Shown: in pieces, positions 37,226 through 45,368 of the stretch
Numbering within the stretch: position 1 is the first letter of the stretch
Layout of the letters: each line of letters starts with the position of its first letter
Origin: Kribbella sandramycini
GTDB taxonomy: Bacteria > Actinomycetota > Actinomycetes > Propionibacteriales > Kribbellaceae
DNA length: 64,000 bases
NCBI RefSeq assembly: GCF_013131805.1
Contig: NZ_JABJRC010000002.1
Coordinates: 744,001 to 808,000 of the forward strand
Direction: 5' to 3'
The notes under the pieces: generated by a model
What the model was told of the DNA's origin: nothing
Seen by the model: the letters and a program-made list of their open reading frames with translations, nothing else
Databases searched by the model: none
Program-made: the position numbers and the translations under genes

Positions 37226-38704
37226 ATGGGTGAGGAAGTCGACCGGGTGGAGTTCACCCGGGCGGACCGGACCGCGTTCCGTGATCAGGTGCACCGCAAC
37301 CTGGATGCCTTCGCGCGGATGTTGCGCGAGGCCCGGTTCGCGCCGGACCGGCCGATGACCGGGATCGAGATCGAGCTGAACCTGGTCGACGAGCGGTGTG
37401 ATCCGGCGTTCAAGAACTCGGAGGTGCTGAGCGCGATCGAGGACGACGCGTTCCAGACCGAGCTCGGCCAGTTCAACATCGAGATCAACGTGCCGCCCGG
37501 CCAGATCGACGGCATCGGGCTGGACACGATGGAGTCGAATATCCGCGACAGCCTGAACGCGGCCGAGGAGAAGGCGTCCCGGACCGGCTCGTCGATGGTG
37601 GTGATCGGCATCCTGCCGACCCTGCTCACCGAGCACATCCGCCGGGACGCGCTCAGCACGAACCCGCGGTACGCATTGTTGAACGACCAGATCTTCGCCG
37701 CCCGCGGCGAGGACGTGCAGATCGCGATCGACGGCGTCGAGCGGCTCCAGGTGACCGCCGACAGCATCGTGCCCGAAGCGGCCTGTACGTCGACGCAGTT
37801 CCATCTCCAGGTGACGCCCGAGGCGTTCCCGCGGTACTGGAACGCGGCGCAGGCGATCTCCGGCGTCCAGCTCGCGATCGGCGCCAACTCCCCGTTCCTG
37901 TTCGGCAAGGAGTTGTTGCGCGAGACCCGGATCGCGTTGTTCGAGCAAGCGGCCGACACGCGGACGCACGAGCTGAAGACCCAGGGCGTCCGGCCGCGGG
38001 TCTGGTTCGGTGAACGATGGATCACCTCGATCTTCGACCTCTTCGAGGAGAACTCGCGGTACTACCCCGCGCTGTTGCCGGTGACCTCGGACGAGGATCC
38101 GATCGCCGTCCTCGATCGCGGTGACACGCCAGCTCTTTCGGAGCTTCGGCTGCACAACGGGACGATCTATCGCTGGAACCGCCCGGTGTACGACGTTGTC
38201 CGGGAGAAGCCGCATCTGCGGGTGGAGAACCGCGTGCTGCCGGCCGGCCCGACCGTCGTCGACACGATCGCGAACGGCGCCTTCTACTTCGGGCTGGTCC
38301 GCGCGCTGGCCGAGGACGAGCGGCCGATCTGGTCGCAGATGTCGTTCAGCGCGGCCGAGGAGAACTTCCACGAGGCTGCTCGCAGCGGTATCGACGCGGA
38401 GGTGTTCTGGCCGGGGGTCGGTACCGTCCGCGCGACCGAGCTGGTGCTGAGACGCCTGCTGCCGTTGGCCTCCCAGGGTCTGGACGGCTGGGGTGTGGAC
38501 GCCGCCGTCCGCGATCGGTTGCTCGGCATCATCGAGCAGCGCTGCCTGACCAATCGCAACGGCGCGTCCTGGCAGGTGGAGGAGTTTCATCGACTGTATA
38601 CAAAGGGATCGCACGGCCGGCGGGACGCGTTGCGGGGGATGTTGCGCCGCTATCGCGACCACATGCACGAGAACACGCCGGTGCACGAATGGCCGATCGA
38701 CTGA
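37226..38704 (+). CDS. GCS2-family carboxylate-amine ligase (glutamate-cysteine ligase-like)
   Basis: A 492-residue GCS2/ATP-grasp-like glutamate-cysteine ligase family member. TGIEIELNLVD supplies the metal-binding acids, followed by ELGQFNIEINVPPG, QFHLQVTPEAF, IGANSPFLFG and RVENRVLPAGPT. Actinobacteria make mycothiol rather than glutathione, so the natural substrate is probably not glutathione precursors; EgtA-like or unknown gamma-glutamyl ligase roles are possible. ATG 37226 has GGGGAGG upstream. Confidence 0.82.
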   Translation: MGEEVDRVEFTRADRTAFRDQVHRNLDAFARMLREARFAPDRPMTGIEIELNLVDERCDPAFKNSEVLSAIEDDAFQTELGQFNIEINVPPGQIDGIGLDTMESNIRDSLNAAEEKASRTGSSMVVIGILPTLLTEHIRRDALSTNPRYALLNDQIFAARGEDVQIAIDGVERLQVTADSIVPEAACTSTQFHLQVTPEAFPRYWNAAQAISGVQLAIGANSPFLFGKELLRETRIALFEQAADTRTHELKTQGVRPRVWFGERWITSIFDLFEENSRYYPALLPVTSDEDPIAVLDRGDTPALSELRLHNGTIYRWNRPVYDVVREKPHLRVENRVLPAGPTVVDTIANGAFYFGLVRALAEDERPIWSQMSFSAAEENFHEAARSGIDAEVFWPGVGTVRATELVLRRLLPLASQGLDGWGVDAAVRDRLLGIIEQRCLTNRNGASWQVEEFHRLYTKGSHGRRDALRGMLRRYRDHMHENTPVHEWPID

Positions 38705-39078
38705 ACGATTTCGTTCAGGACAACGGTGGACAAGGCGCTCGGGGGAGCGGCGGAACGACGGTCAGCCGGGTGGAACCGGCGATCTTGCCCACGGCAACTG
38801 GGCGGATTCTTCGATAACGACCCGGACTACAGGGGTGGCGCGATGGGTGACAGCCCTGCAAAGGTGTGGCCACCGGAAGGTTAGAGCGTCTGGTCGCGGG
38901 TAGTACTCGGGCACCGGCGTAACTGTCACCACGGCAGTTGCTCCGATGGTGGAGTACTACCCGCTCGACGATCGGCCGTCCGCGACACAGCTGGAGCAAA
39001 TCCAGCGGATGCCGACCGCGGCCGGGAGCAGTATCGTTCGGAACGGGTCGACATGACACCCGGAGGTGAGGCAGGGCG
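38705..39078 (+). other. 374-bp leader region before usp with strong dyads
   Basis: There is no gene. The region has a perfect 13-bp inverted repeat, GCGGGTAGTACTC (38896-38908) and GAGTACTACCCGC (38952-38964), with a nested AACTG/CAGTT hairpin in its 43-nt loop. Upstream (38735-38860) are several G-rich/C-rich blocks (CTCGGGGGAGCGGCGGAAC, GCCGGGTGGAACCGGC, ATGGGTGACAGCCCTGC) that look like a folded RNA, superficially like a c-di-AMP leader but without its conserved CCCGACAGCTAAC. It may control the universal stress protein gene. Confidence 0.4.
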
Positions 39079-39492
39079 ATGACGACCATCGTCGTGGGTT
39101 ATGTGCCGAAGGCCGAGGGCCGTGCCGCCCTGCGGCGAGCGGCGGAGGAGGCGACGCTGCGCGACGCCAAGCTGGTGGTGGTGAATTCGCACCGCGGCGG
39201 GCGCAGCTTCGACAGCGACGAGGCCGCGGCGAGCGATGCCGCTTTGACGGAGGTACGGGAGCAGCTCGACTCGACCGGCGTGCCGTACGAGGTGCGGCAG
39301 CTGGTGCGTGGTCTGGACCCGGCGGAGGACCTGGTGGCCGTCGCCGAGCAGGTGCACGCGGAGTTCATCGTGATCGGCCTGCGGCGCCGCTCACCGGTCG
39401 GCAAGCTCATTCTCGGCAGCAATGCCCAGCGGGTGCTGCTCGATGCTCCGTGTCCTGTGCTGGCCGTGAAGGCCGAAGAAGGGGAGGACTGA
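39079..39492 (+). CDS. universal stress protein (UspA family)
   Basis: A 137-residue single-domain Usp. The fold landmarks TTIVVGYVPKAEGRAALRRA (N-terminal strand and helix) and the ATP-binding G-2x-G-9x-G(S/T) region around GLRRRSPVGKLILGSNAQRV are present, followed by the terminal strand CPVLAVK. It probably binds ATP and acts in stress adaptation. A long structured leader lies upstream. The HhH repair protein gene begins 1 bp after its stop. Confidence 0.92.
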   Translation: MTTIVVGYVPKAEGRAALRRAAEEATLRDAKLVVVNSHRGGRSFDSDEAAASDAALTEVREQLDSTGVPYEVRQLVRGLDPAEDLVAVAEQVHAEFIVIGLRRRSPVGKLILGSNAQRVLLDAPCPVLAVKAEEGED

Positions 39493-39493
39493 G

Positions 39494-40114
39494 GTGACCT
39501 CGACACGCAGCAAGAAGCTGTGCCTCGCACAGCAGCCCGATGCCGACGAGATGTTGAGCAGAGACCCGTTCGCGCTGCTGGTCGGCATGCTGCTGGATCA
39601 GCAGATCCCGATGGAGCGCGCGTTCGCCGGACCGGTCGCGATCGCCAAGCGGATGGCCGGCCCGTTCGACCCGACCACGGTCGCGCACTACGACCCGGAC
39701 GCCTTCGTCGAGGTCGTCGCCGGCCCGCCCGCCGTGCACCGGTTCCCGACCGCGATGGCCGCCCGGATCCAGACGCTGGCCAAACACCTCGACGAGGAGT
39801 ACGGCGGCAACGCCTCCGGCCTCTGGTCGGACGTGAAATCCGGTGACGACCTGCTGGCCCGGCTGTCCGCCCTGCCCGGTTTCGGCGCCCAGAAGGCGAA
39901 GATCTTCGTCGCCCTGCTCGGCAAGCAGCTCAAGGTCCGGCCGCGCGGCTGGCGGGAGGCCTCCGAGCCGTACGGCGAGGACGGCGCGTACAAGTCGGTC
40001 GCGGACGTGATCGACGTGGCGTCGCTGGTCCGGGTCCGGCAATTCAAGCAGGAGCAGCAGCTGGTTCAGCAGCGGGTGGTGGCCCGGCCGCTGCGGCAGA
40101 CCCGGAACGGGTAG
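39494..40114 (+). CDS. HhH-GPD-type base-excision repair protein (TIGR03252-like)
   Basis: A 206-residue protein of the actinobacterial TIGR03252 group: an HhH-GPD fold like DNA glycosylases. FALLVGMLLDQQIPMERAFAGP opens the helical domain; the HhH hairpin is LSALPGFGAQKAKIFVALLG. The usual catalytic Asp of the GPD loop and an iron-sulfur cluster are not obvious, so enzymatic activity is uncertain. GTG 39494 sits immediately after usp, so the two are co-transcribed. Confidence 0.85.
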   Translation: MTSTRSKKLCLAQQPDADEMLSRDPFALLVGMLLDQQIPMERAFAGPVAIAKRMAGPFDPTTVAHYDPDAFVEVVAGPPAVHRFPTAMAARIQTLAKHLDEEYGGNASGLWSDVKSGDDLLARLSALPGFGAQKAKIFVALLGKQLKVRPRGWREASEPYGEDGAYKSVADVIDVASLVRVRQFKQEQQLVQQRVVARPLRQTRNG

Positions 40115-40350
40115 CGCGACGACCGCTACGGCGGAACCACCGCAGGCCTCCATCGAGCGCGAATCGGCGTTCGGCGGAGGCTCTGGTGCGTCGTTTCGGG
40201 GGGTCGCGGCACGCTTGAGCTTGGTCCCCGGATTACAATGGACTGTTGCCGCCGCCTGACCAGCGAGCAGCCCCAGACAGAGGTACCCGAAACGCCGTTC
40301 CATCAGCACCAGCACGTCGTACAAACCCTGCGTCAGACGAGAGGTAATTC
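40115..40350 (+). promoter_or_regulatory. promoter/leader region of sigA
   Basis: A 236-bp spacer. TACAAT (40234-40239) is a good -10 hexamer giving an mRNA leader of about 105 nt; no good -35 is seen at 16-18 bp. A GAGAGG ribosome site precedes the GTG at 40351. Confidence 0.5.
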
Positions 40351-41670
40351 GTGTCGTCCAGCTCGTCCGAGAACGTTCCCGCAGAGTCAGCGAGGGCAGT
40401 GGCCGCCACCGCCCGCAGCGCTGCTCCGAGGACCAGCGTCCGAGTGACCGACCCCGCTGCAAAGAAGGCGGCCGCGAAGAAGACCGCGGCCCAGGCCGCC
40501 GGCACCAAGGAGGACGGAATTCCCGCCGCGAAGAAGACCGCCGCCAAGAAGGCGCCGGCGAAGAAAGCCGTTTCCGAGGCCGGTGTGGCCATCGACCCCA
40601 AGACGGGTAAGCCGCGTGCGCTCGACGAGGTGGACGAGGCGGACTTCAAGCCGGATGCGGTGAAGGGTCTGGAGAAGGAGCTCACCGAGGACGAGGGCTT
40701 CGTCGTCTCCGAGGCCGACGAGACCGACGAGCCCGAGCAGCAGGTGATGGTGGCCGGCGCCACCGCCGACCCGGTCAAGGACTACCTGAAGCAGATCGGC
40801 AAGGTCCCGCTGCTGAACGCCGAGCAGGAGGTCGAGCTCGCGAAGCGGATCGAGGCCGGCCTGTTCGCCGAGGAGCAGCTGGGCGACGAGGCCGCCAAGC
40901 TGAAGGACAAGGTCCGCGACGAGTACGACTGGATCTCCGAGGACGGCCGGCGCGCCAAGAACCACCTGCTCGAGGCGAACCTCCGGTTGGTCGTCTCGCT
41001 GGCCAAGCGCTACACCGGCCGCGGCATGCTCTTCCTGGACCTGATCCAGGAGGGCAACCTCGGTCTGATCCGCGCGGTCGAGAAGTTCGACTACACCAAG
41101 GGCTACAAGTTCTCCACGTACGCCACCTGGTGGATCCGGCAGGCGATCACCCGCGCGATGGCCGACCAGGCCCGTACCATCCGGATCCCGGTGCACATGG
41201 TCGAGGTCATCAACAAGCTGGCCCGCGTCCAGCGCCAGATGCTGCAGGACCTGGGCCGCGAGCCCACTCCGGAGGAGCTCGCCAAGGAGCTCGACATGAC
41301 CCCGGAGAAGGTCATCGAGGTGCAGAAGTACGGCCGCGAGCCGATCTCCCTGCACACCCCGCTCGGCGAGGACGGCGACTCCGAGTTCGGCGACCTGATC
41401 GAGGACTCCGAGGCCATCGTCCCGGCCGAGGCGGTCTCGTTCACGCTGCTCCAGGAGCAGCTGCACGCGGTTCTCGACACGCTGTCCGAGCGGGAGGCCG
41501 GCGTCGTCTCGATGCGCTTCGGTCTGACCGACGGCCAGCCGAAGACGCTGGACGAGATCGGCAAGGTCTACGGCGTGACCCGCGAGCGGATTCGCCAGAT
41601 CGAGTCGAAGACCATGTCGAAGCTGCGGCACCCGTCGCGCTCGCAGGTCCTCCGGGACTACCTGGACTGA
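40351..41670 (+). CDS. sigA: principal RNA polymerase sigma factor (SigA/HrdB/RpoD)
   Basis: A 439-residue primary sigma factor. Residues 1-130 form a Lys/Ala-rich, low-complexity extension ([23 protein letters not shown]) typical of actinobacterial HrdB. Region 1.2 ([20 protein letters not shown]), region 2 ([59 protein letters not shown]), region 3 and region 4.2 ([20 protein letters not shown]) are intact, ending LRDYLD as usual. It directs housekeeping transcription. The stop overlaps the next small gene by one base (TGATG). Confidence 0.96.
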   Translation: MSSSSSENVPAESARAVAATARSAAPRTSVRVTDPAAKKAAAKKTAAQAAGTKEDGIPAAKKTAAKKAPAKKAVSEAGVAIDPKTGKPRALDEVDEADFKPDAVKGLEKELTEDEGFVVSEADETDEPEQQVMVAGATADPVKDYLKQIGKVPLLNAEQEVELAKRIEAGLFAEEQLGDEAAKLKDKVRDEYDWISEDGRRAKNHLLEANLRLVVSLAKRYTGRGMLFLDLIQEGNLGLIRAVEKFDYTKGYKFSTYATWWIRQAITRAMADQARTIRIPVHMVEVINKLARVQRQMLQDLGREPTPEELAKELDMTPEKVIEVQKYGREPISLHTPLGEDGDSEFGDLIEDSEAIVPAEAVSFTLLQEQLHAVLDTLSEREAGVVSMRFGLTDGQPKTLDEIGKVYGVTRERIRQIESKTMSKLRHPSRSQVLRDYLD

Positions 41671-41927
41671 TGACGAGCCAGTGGATCGCCGGCGCGCTCG
41701 CGCTGGTGATCCCTGTCCTCGACACGGCTTCACTGGCCGCCGCCGTCCTCACGGCGGCGGCCTTGCTGTTCACCCTCCTGCTGGCCGCGCAGCAGACGGC
41801 GCCGACGCCGGCTCCGCTGCTGGCCCGCTCCGCGTCGATCCGCGACCGCGTCGAGCAGACGGCCTTTCTCCGCCTCCGCGATCCGGATGCCGCCGGTCGC
41901 CCGCGCCCACGAGCGCCCGGGCAGTAG
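41670..41927 (+). CDS. small membrane protein (DUF6412-like)
   Basis: An 85-residue protein with one or two hydrophobic segments (about 5-40: GALALVIPVLDTASLAAAVL, LLFTLLLAAQ) and a basic tail with RDRVEQTAFLRLRDPDA, the pattern of DUF6412 proteins, which typically sit beside a YidC-like gene as here. The ATG overlaps the sigA stop (TGATG). The function is unknown; a link to the adjacent insertase is suggested only by gene order. Confidence 0.72.
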   Translation: MTSQWIAGALALVIPVLDTASLAAAVLTAAALLFTLLLAAQQTAPTPAPLLARSASIRDRVEQTAFLRLRDPDAAGRPRPRAPGQ

Positions 41928-41975
41928 CGCGCACGTTCCGCTACTCATCCCTTCCAGCACTCGTGGAGTTCTGTC

Positions 41976-42653
41976 ATGCCCTCATTCCTGGAGGCGCCGG
42001 TGTCCGGTGCCTACCACCTGCTCACGTCCCTCGTCAGCGCCCTGCAGCCACTCGCAGGCCCGTACGCCGCGGTCGCGGCGATCGTGGTGTGCACGCTGTT
42101 CGTCCGTCTCTGCCTGCTGCCGCTCAGCCTGCGCGCGCACCGCGGCCTGAAGGCCCGGGCCGTGATGATGCCGCAACTGAAAACTCTCACTGAGCGCCAC
42201 CGCGACAATCCGGAGCGTCTGCAGAAGGAGCTCGCCAAACTGCAGTCGGAGTCCGGGACGTCGCTGTTCGCAGGATTCCTGCCGACGCTCGCCCAATTGC
42301 CGTTCTTCTGGTTGATGTACACGCTCTTCTCGCGCGCGATCGTCGGCGGTGAAGCCAACCAGCTGATCAGCGGCACCCTCTTCGGCGCGCCCCTCGGGCT
42401 GCACTGGCCGGTCTTCGCCGCCACGCCCGGGTTCGGGGTCCTCGCGGTGCTCCTGGCCGTCGTCGCCTACTTCTCCGCTCGCGTCGCGCTCCGCCAGCTC
42501 GACGCCGCCGCCACCCCGCTGACCCGTCGGCTGGCCCGGTTGCTCCCGTACGGCACCGTCCTCACCGCGGCCTTCGTTCCGCTGGCCGCAGGGCTCTACC
42601 TCGTCACCACGACAACCTGGACCGTCGTCGAACGCGCGATCCTGCAACGCTGA
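41976..42653 (+). CDS. yidC: YidC/Oxa1-family membrane protein insertase (paralogue)
   Basis: A 225-residue polytopic protein with the Oxa1/YidC core of about five helices. It has the Arg in the first core helix region (CTLFVRLCLLPLSL), the cytosolic helical hairpin (MPQLKTLTERHRDNPERLQK), and LPTLAQLPFFWLMYTLFSRA. It is shorter than the main YidC, which normally lies in the rnpA-rsmG cluster near the origin, so this is probably a second, accessory insertase. It inserts membrane proteins with or after SecYEG. Confidence 0.88.
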   Translation: MPSFLEAPVSGAYHLLTSLVSALQPLAGPYAAVAAIVVCTLFVRLCLLPLSLRAHRGLKARAVMMPQLKTLTERHRDNPERLQKELAKLQSESGTSLFAGFLPTLAQLPFFWLMYTLFSRAIVGGEANQLISGTLFGAPLGLHWPVFAATPGFGVLAVLLAVVAYFSARVALRQLDAAATPLTRRLARLLPYGTVLTAAFVPLAAGLYLVTTTTWTVVERAILQR

Positions 42654-42671
42654 TGAGCTGGGAGTGTGGTT

Positions 42672-42810
42672 GACTGCGGTTGGTGCAATTCCAAGGTGTG
42701 ACGGCGGGAGCGATCCCGGCCTGTCGGCTCCGTTGACGGAGTGATCCGGCCCCGGCCGGAGCCACGCGGTGAAACTCCGCTCCTGCTCGGACCTGGACGG
42801 TCCCTGGTTG
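42672..42810 (+). promoter_or_regulatory. possible divergent FMN-riboswitch-like leader
   Basis: Upstream of the riboflavin-synthase fusion, two T-loop-like hairpins occur about 87 nt apart: TTGG-TGCAATT-CCAA (followed by GACGGCGG) and GCGGTGAAACTCCGC (preceded by GGAGCC, followed by CTCGGACC). The FMN riboswitch has two such loops (GGUGAAAUUCC type), the first followed by ACCGGCGGU. Several conserved positions are missing (no AGCCCGCGA, no clean AGUCCGGAUG). Part of the first hairpin is in a 13-mer also found before the gene at 9872, which weakens the call. Confidence 0.35.
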
Positions 42811-42835
42811 ACATCTTCACCAGAGGTAGGAGCGC

Positions 42836-44044
42836 ATGTTCACGGGAAGAATTGAGCAGACAGCGGTCGTCCGCGAGGTCGGCGCCGGATTCCTGCGGAT
42901 CGCCGCCGGCCCGGAGGCCGACGTGTCCGCAGGCAGTTCGGTGGCTCTGGACGGGGTCCGGCTCACGGTCTCGTCGGTTGCGGCAGGGGAGTTGGTTGCC
43001 GCCGTGACCGACGAGACCAGGCGGCGGACGACGCTCGATCGGGTCGAGGCCGGCCGGCCGGTGCATCTGGAGCTGCCGCTGGCAGTAGGCGATCGAATCG
43101 ACGGGCACCTGGTCCAGGGGCACGTCGACGGGGTCGGGAAAGTCCTGCGGGTCGCTGACGAGCCGTCCGGACGACGGCTCTGGGTGAAGCCGGGGGAGCG
43201 GTTGCTGACCCGGTTGGTGGCCAAGTCGTCAGTGGCCCTGAACGGCGTCAGTCTCACGGTGGCCGAGGTGCTGAAGGACCGGTTCTCGGTGGTGCTGGTG
43301 CCGCACACGCTGCAGCGGACGAACCTCGGCGACCTGGTGGCCGGCGATCGCGTGAATCTCGAGACCGACCTGCTCACCAGGATGGCGCGTGACGGGCACG
43401 GGCCCGATCTGTTGAAGGCGATCGCCCGCTTGCCGTGGTCCGGTCAGCTGAGCGGGCCGGACGGCGTCCAGAAGGTCGTCGCGCAGCTCGCCGCCGGCGG
43501 TGGCGTGGTGGTCTGGGATCCGACGCTGGAGGGTGAGGGGGATGTCGTCTTCGCGGCCGAACGATTCCGCCCGCAGTCGATGATTTTCCTGCTGACACAG
43601 GTGTTTGGGCACACGACGATTCCCTGTGCTGCGGAGGTTCTGGAGCGGCTGGAGATTCCCCGGATGCCCGGCGACGGTGATCGGCAGGGGACGTTGATGC
43701 ACGTCTCGATCGATCTCGCGTCGTCCTCCGGCACCGGGGTAAGTGCCGCGGAGCGCGCCGCGACGATCCGGCGGCTGGCCGCGGCGGACGCCGTACCGAG
43801 TGACTTCCTGCGGCCCGGTCACGTCTTCCCACTCGCGGCGCGCCCGGGGCTGCTCAGCACGCGAAAGGGGCACACCGAGGCAACGGTCGCGCTCTGCGAG
43901 GCAGCTGGGCTGGCGCCGGTGGGTGTCTGCTGCGAGGTGATGCGACCGGACGGTGTGATGGCGGATTCCGCCGACCTGGAGCAGTTCGCGCTGCGCTGGG
44001 AGCTGCCGATGATCGACGTCCACGACCTCGCCCGGTGGCTGTGA
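42836..44044 (+). CDS. riboflavin synthase - DHBP synthase fusion (RibE-RibB-like)
   Basis: A 402-residue fusion of two riboflavin-pathway enzymes. Residues 1-195 are riboflavin synthase alpha with two lumazine-binding repeats (MFTGRIEQ..., LVQGHVDGVGKV, SSVALNGVSLTV, LGDLVAGDRVNLETD). Residues 199-402 resemble 3,4-dihydroxy-2-butanone 4-phosphate synthase: GDVVFAAE, SIDLASSSGTGVSAAERAAT, FLRPGHVFPL, and His346 in RKGHTEAT. The acidic loop is altered: L231-E232-G233-E234-G235-D236 replaces the usual RENEGD, so the Arg is lost and the acids kept. DHBP synthase is normally fused to GTP cyclohydrolase II, not riboflavin synthase. It has an AGGAG ribosome site and is first in an operon with a methyltransferase and a LysE exporter. 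Confidence 0.85.
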   Translation: MFTGRIEQTAVVREVGAGFLRIAAGPEADVSAGSSVALDGVRLTVSSVAAGELVAAVTDETRRRTTLDRVEAGRPVHLELPLAVGDRIDGHLVQGHVDGVGKVLRVADEPSGRRLWVKPGERLLTRLVAKSSVALNGVSLTVAEVLKDRFSVVLVPHTLQRTNLGDLVAGDRVNLETDLLTRMARDGHGPDLLKAIARLPWSGQLSGPDGVQKVVAQLAAGGGVVVWDPTLEGEGDVVFAAERFRPQSMIFLLTQVFGHTTIPCAAEVLERLEIPRMPGDGDRQGTLMHVSIDLASSSGTGVSAAERAATIRRLAAADAVPSDFLRPGHVFPLAARPGLLSTRKGHTEATVALCEAAGLAPVGVCCEVMRPDGVMADSADLEQFALRWELPMIDVHDLARWL

Positions 44045-44736
44045 TGCAGGGCGCAGAGTTGTACGACGACCCCGAGTTCCTGGCCGGCTATCAGGAGTTG
44101 CGGCGGGCCAAGCTCGGTCTGAACGACGAGTTGGAGATCCCGGCGCTGGCCGCGCTGCTGCCGGCGGCGTCCGGGCTGCGCGTGCTCGACCTCGGTTGCG
44201 GCGAGGGCGGCCTCGCACGCCGGCTCGCGGACGACGGCGCGTCCGACGTCCTGGCCGTCGACGCTTCGGCGTCCATGCTGGCCAATGCCGTCCGGCATCC
44301 CCGCGTTCGCTACTTGCGGGCCGATCTGGCCTGCCTCGACCTGCAGGAGGAGTTCGACCTCGTCGTCAGCAGTCTCGCGTTGCACTACGTCGCCGACTTC
44401 GACGGCTTGGTCGCGCGGATCGCCCGCCGGCTGACCCCCGGCGGCAGCTTCGTATTCTCCGTCGAGCACCCGGTTATCACGGCCCCGCACAGCGCCGGCG
44501 GTTTCGACAGCTACGCCGATGAGGGCCCACGGCAACGAACCTGGTTCGCCACCGACGTCCTCAAACACCACCGAACCATCGCCACCATCCTCACCACCCT
44601 CCGGCGCCACGGCTTCTCCCTGACCGCGGTCGCCGAACCCCAGCCCACGCCCGCGCAGGCCCGCCAATACCCCCACCTGGCGATCCATCGCGACCGCCCA
44701 CCCCTGCTCCTGGTCGCCGCCGAGGCCCGCCGATGA
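44044..44736 (+). CDS. class I SAM-dependent methyltransferase
   Basis: A 230-residue methyltransferase with motif I VLDLGCGEGGLARRLADDG (about 48-66), motif II acid AVDASASML, and FDLVVSSLALHYVADF. The C-terminal part (FSVEHPVIT, RTWFATDVLKHHRT) resembles UbiE/Trm9-like small-molecule methyltransferases. The substrate is unknown. The ATG overlaps the fusion gene's stop (TGATG) and the stop overlaps the exporter start (ATGA), so the three genes are tightly coupled; a flavin or pathway-derived substrate is a speculation from context. The 3' end is C-rich. Confidence 0.87.
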   Translation: MQGAELYDDPEFLAGYQELRRAKLGLNDELEIPALAALLPAASGLRVLDLGCGEGGLARRLADDGASDVLAVDASASMLANAVRHPRVRYLRADLACLDLQEEFDLVVSSLALHYVADFDGLVARIARRLTPGGSFVFSVEHPVITAPHSAGGFDSYADEGPRQRTWFATDVLKHHRTIATILTTLRRHGFSLTAVAEPQPTPAQARQYPHLAIHRDRPPLLLVAAEARR

Positions 44737-45332
44737 GCCTGCTCGCGCCGATCGGATTTGGCCTCGCCGTCCTCCCGCTCTGCCTGACCCCCGGGGTCAG
44801 CTTCACCCTCGTCACCGACCGGGTCCTCGGCGTCGGCGTCCGCGCGGGCCTGGCCGTCATCGTCGGCACCTGCGCCGGGCTGCTCACCCACGCGCTCCTC
44901 GCCGCCGCCGGTCTGTCGGCCCTCGTCATGAGCTCGACCGTGGCCTTCCAGGCCGTGAAGCTCCTCGGCGCGATCTACCTGATCGTGATCGGAATCCGTA
45001 CCCTCCGCTCCACCCGCAGCGCCGCACCCGAGCCCGCACGCCGCAACCCGTTCCTACAGGGCTACCTGGGCAACGTCCTCAACCCGAAGGCCGCGGCCGT
45101 TCACCTCACGCTCGCCCCGCAATTCCTCGACACCGGCCGTCCGCTGTTTCCGCAGCTCATGGTGCTGTCGATCGCGCACGTGCTGGTGGCCGGCGCCTGG
45201 CTGGTGACCTGGACAACCGTCGTCCACCGCACCCGCCGGACTTTCCGCACCAACACCCTCCGGACAGCCACCTCCCGGGTGGCCGGGCTGGTCCTGATCG
45301 GCCTGGGGGTCCGTACGGTGGTGATGAACTAG
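44733..45332 (+). CDS. LysE/RhtB family exporter
   Basis: A 199-residue membrane protein with six predicted helices and the family signature LTPGVSFTLVTDRVLGVGVRAG near the N-terminus and NPKAAAVHLTLAPQFLD in the middle. The family exports amino acids and related small molecules. It overlaps the methyltransferase gene by 4 bp, so it may export the product of this operon. Confidence 0.9.
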   Translation: MSLLAPIGFGLAVLPLCLTPGVSFTLVTDRVLGVGVRAGLAVIVGTCAGLLTHALLAAAGLSALVMSSTVAFQAVKLLGAIYLIVIGIRTLRSTRSAAPEPARRNPFLQGYLGNVLNPKAAAVHLTLAPQFLDTGRPLFPQLMVLSIAHVLVAGAWLVTWTTVVHRTRRTFRTNTLRTATSRVAGLVLIGLGVRTVVMN

Positions 45333-45368
45333 CGGGGCATTCCGCTGGGTGAAACGTTTTGTCAGCAC

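Noticed and set aside
38705-38895. c-di-AMP (ydaO-yuaA) riboswitch
   Set aside because: Some GGGGGAGCGG and GGGTGGAA blocks are suggestive, but the conserved CCCGACAGCTAAC element is missing, so I only report an unassigned structured leader.
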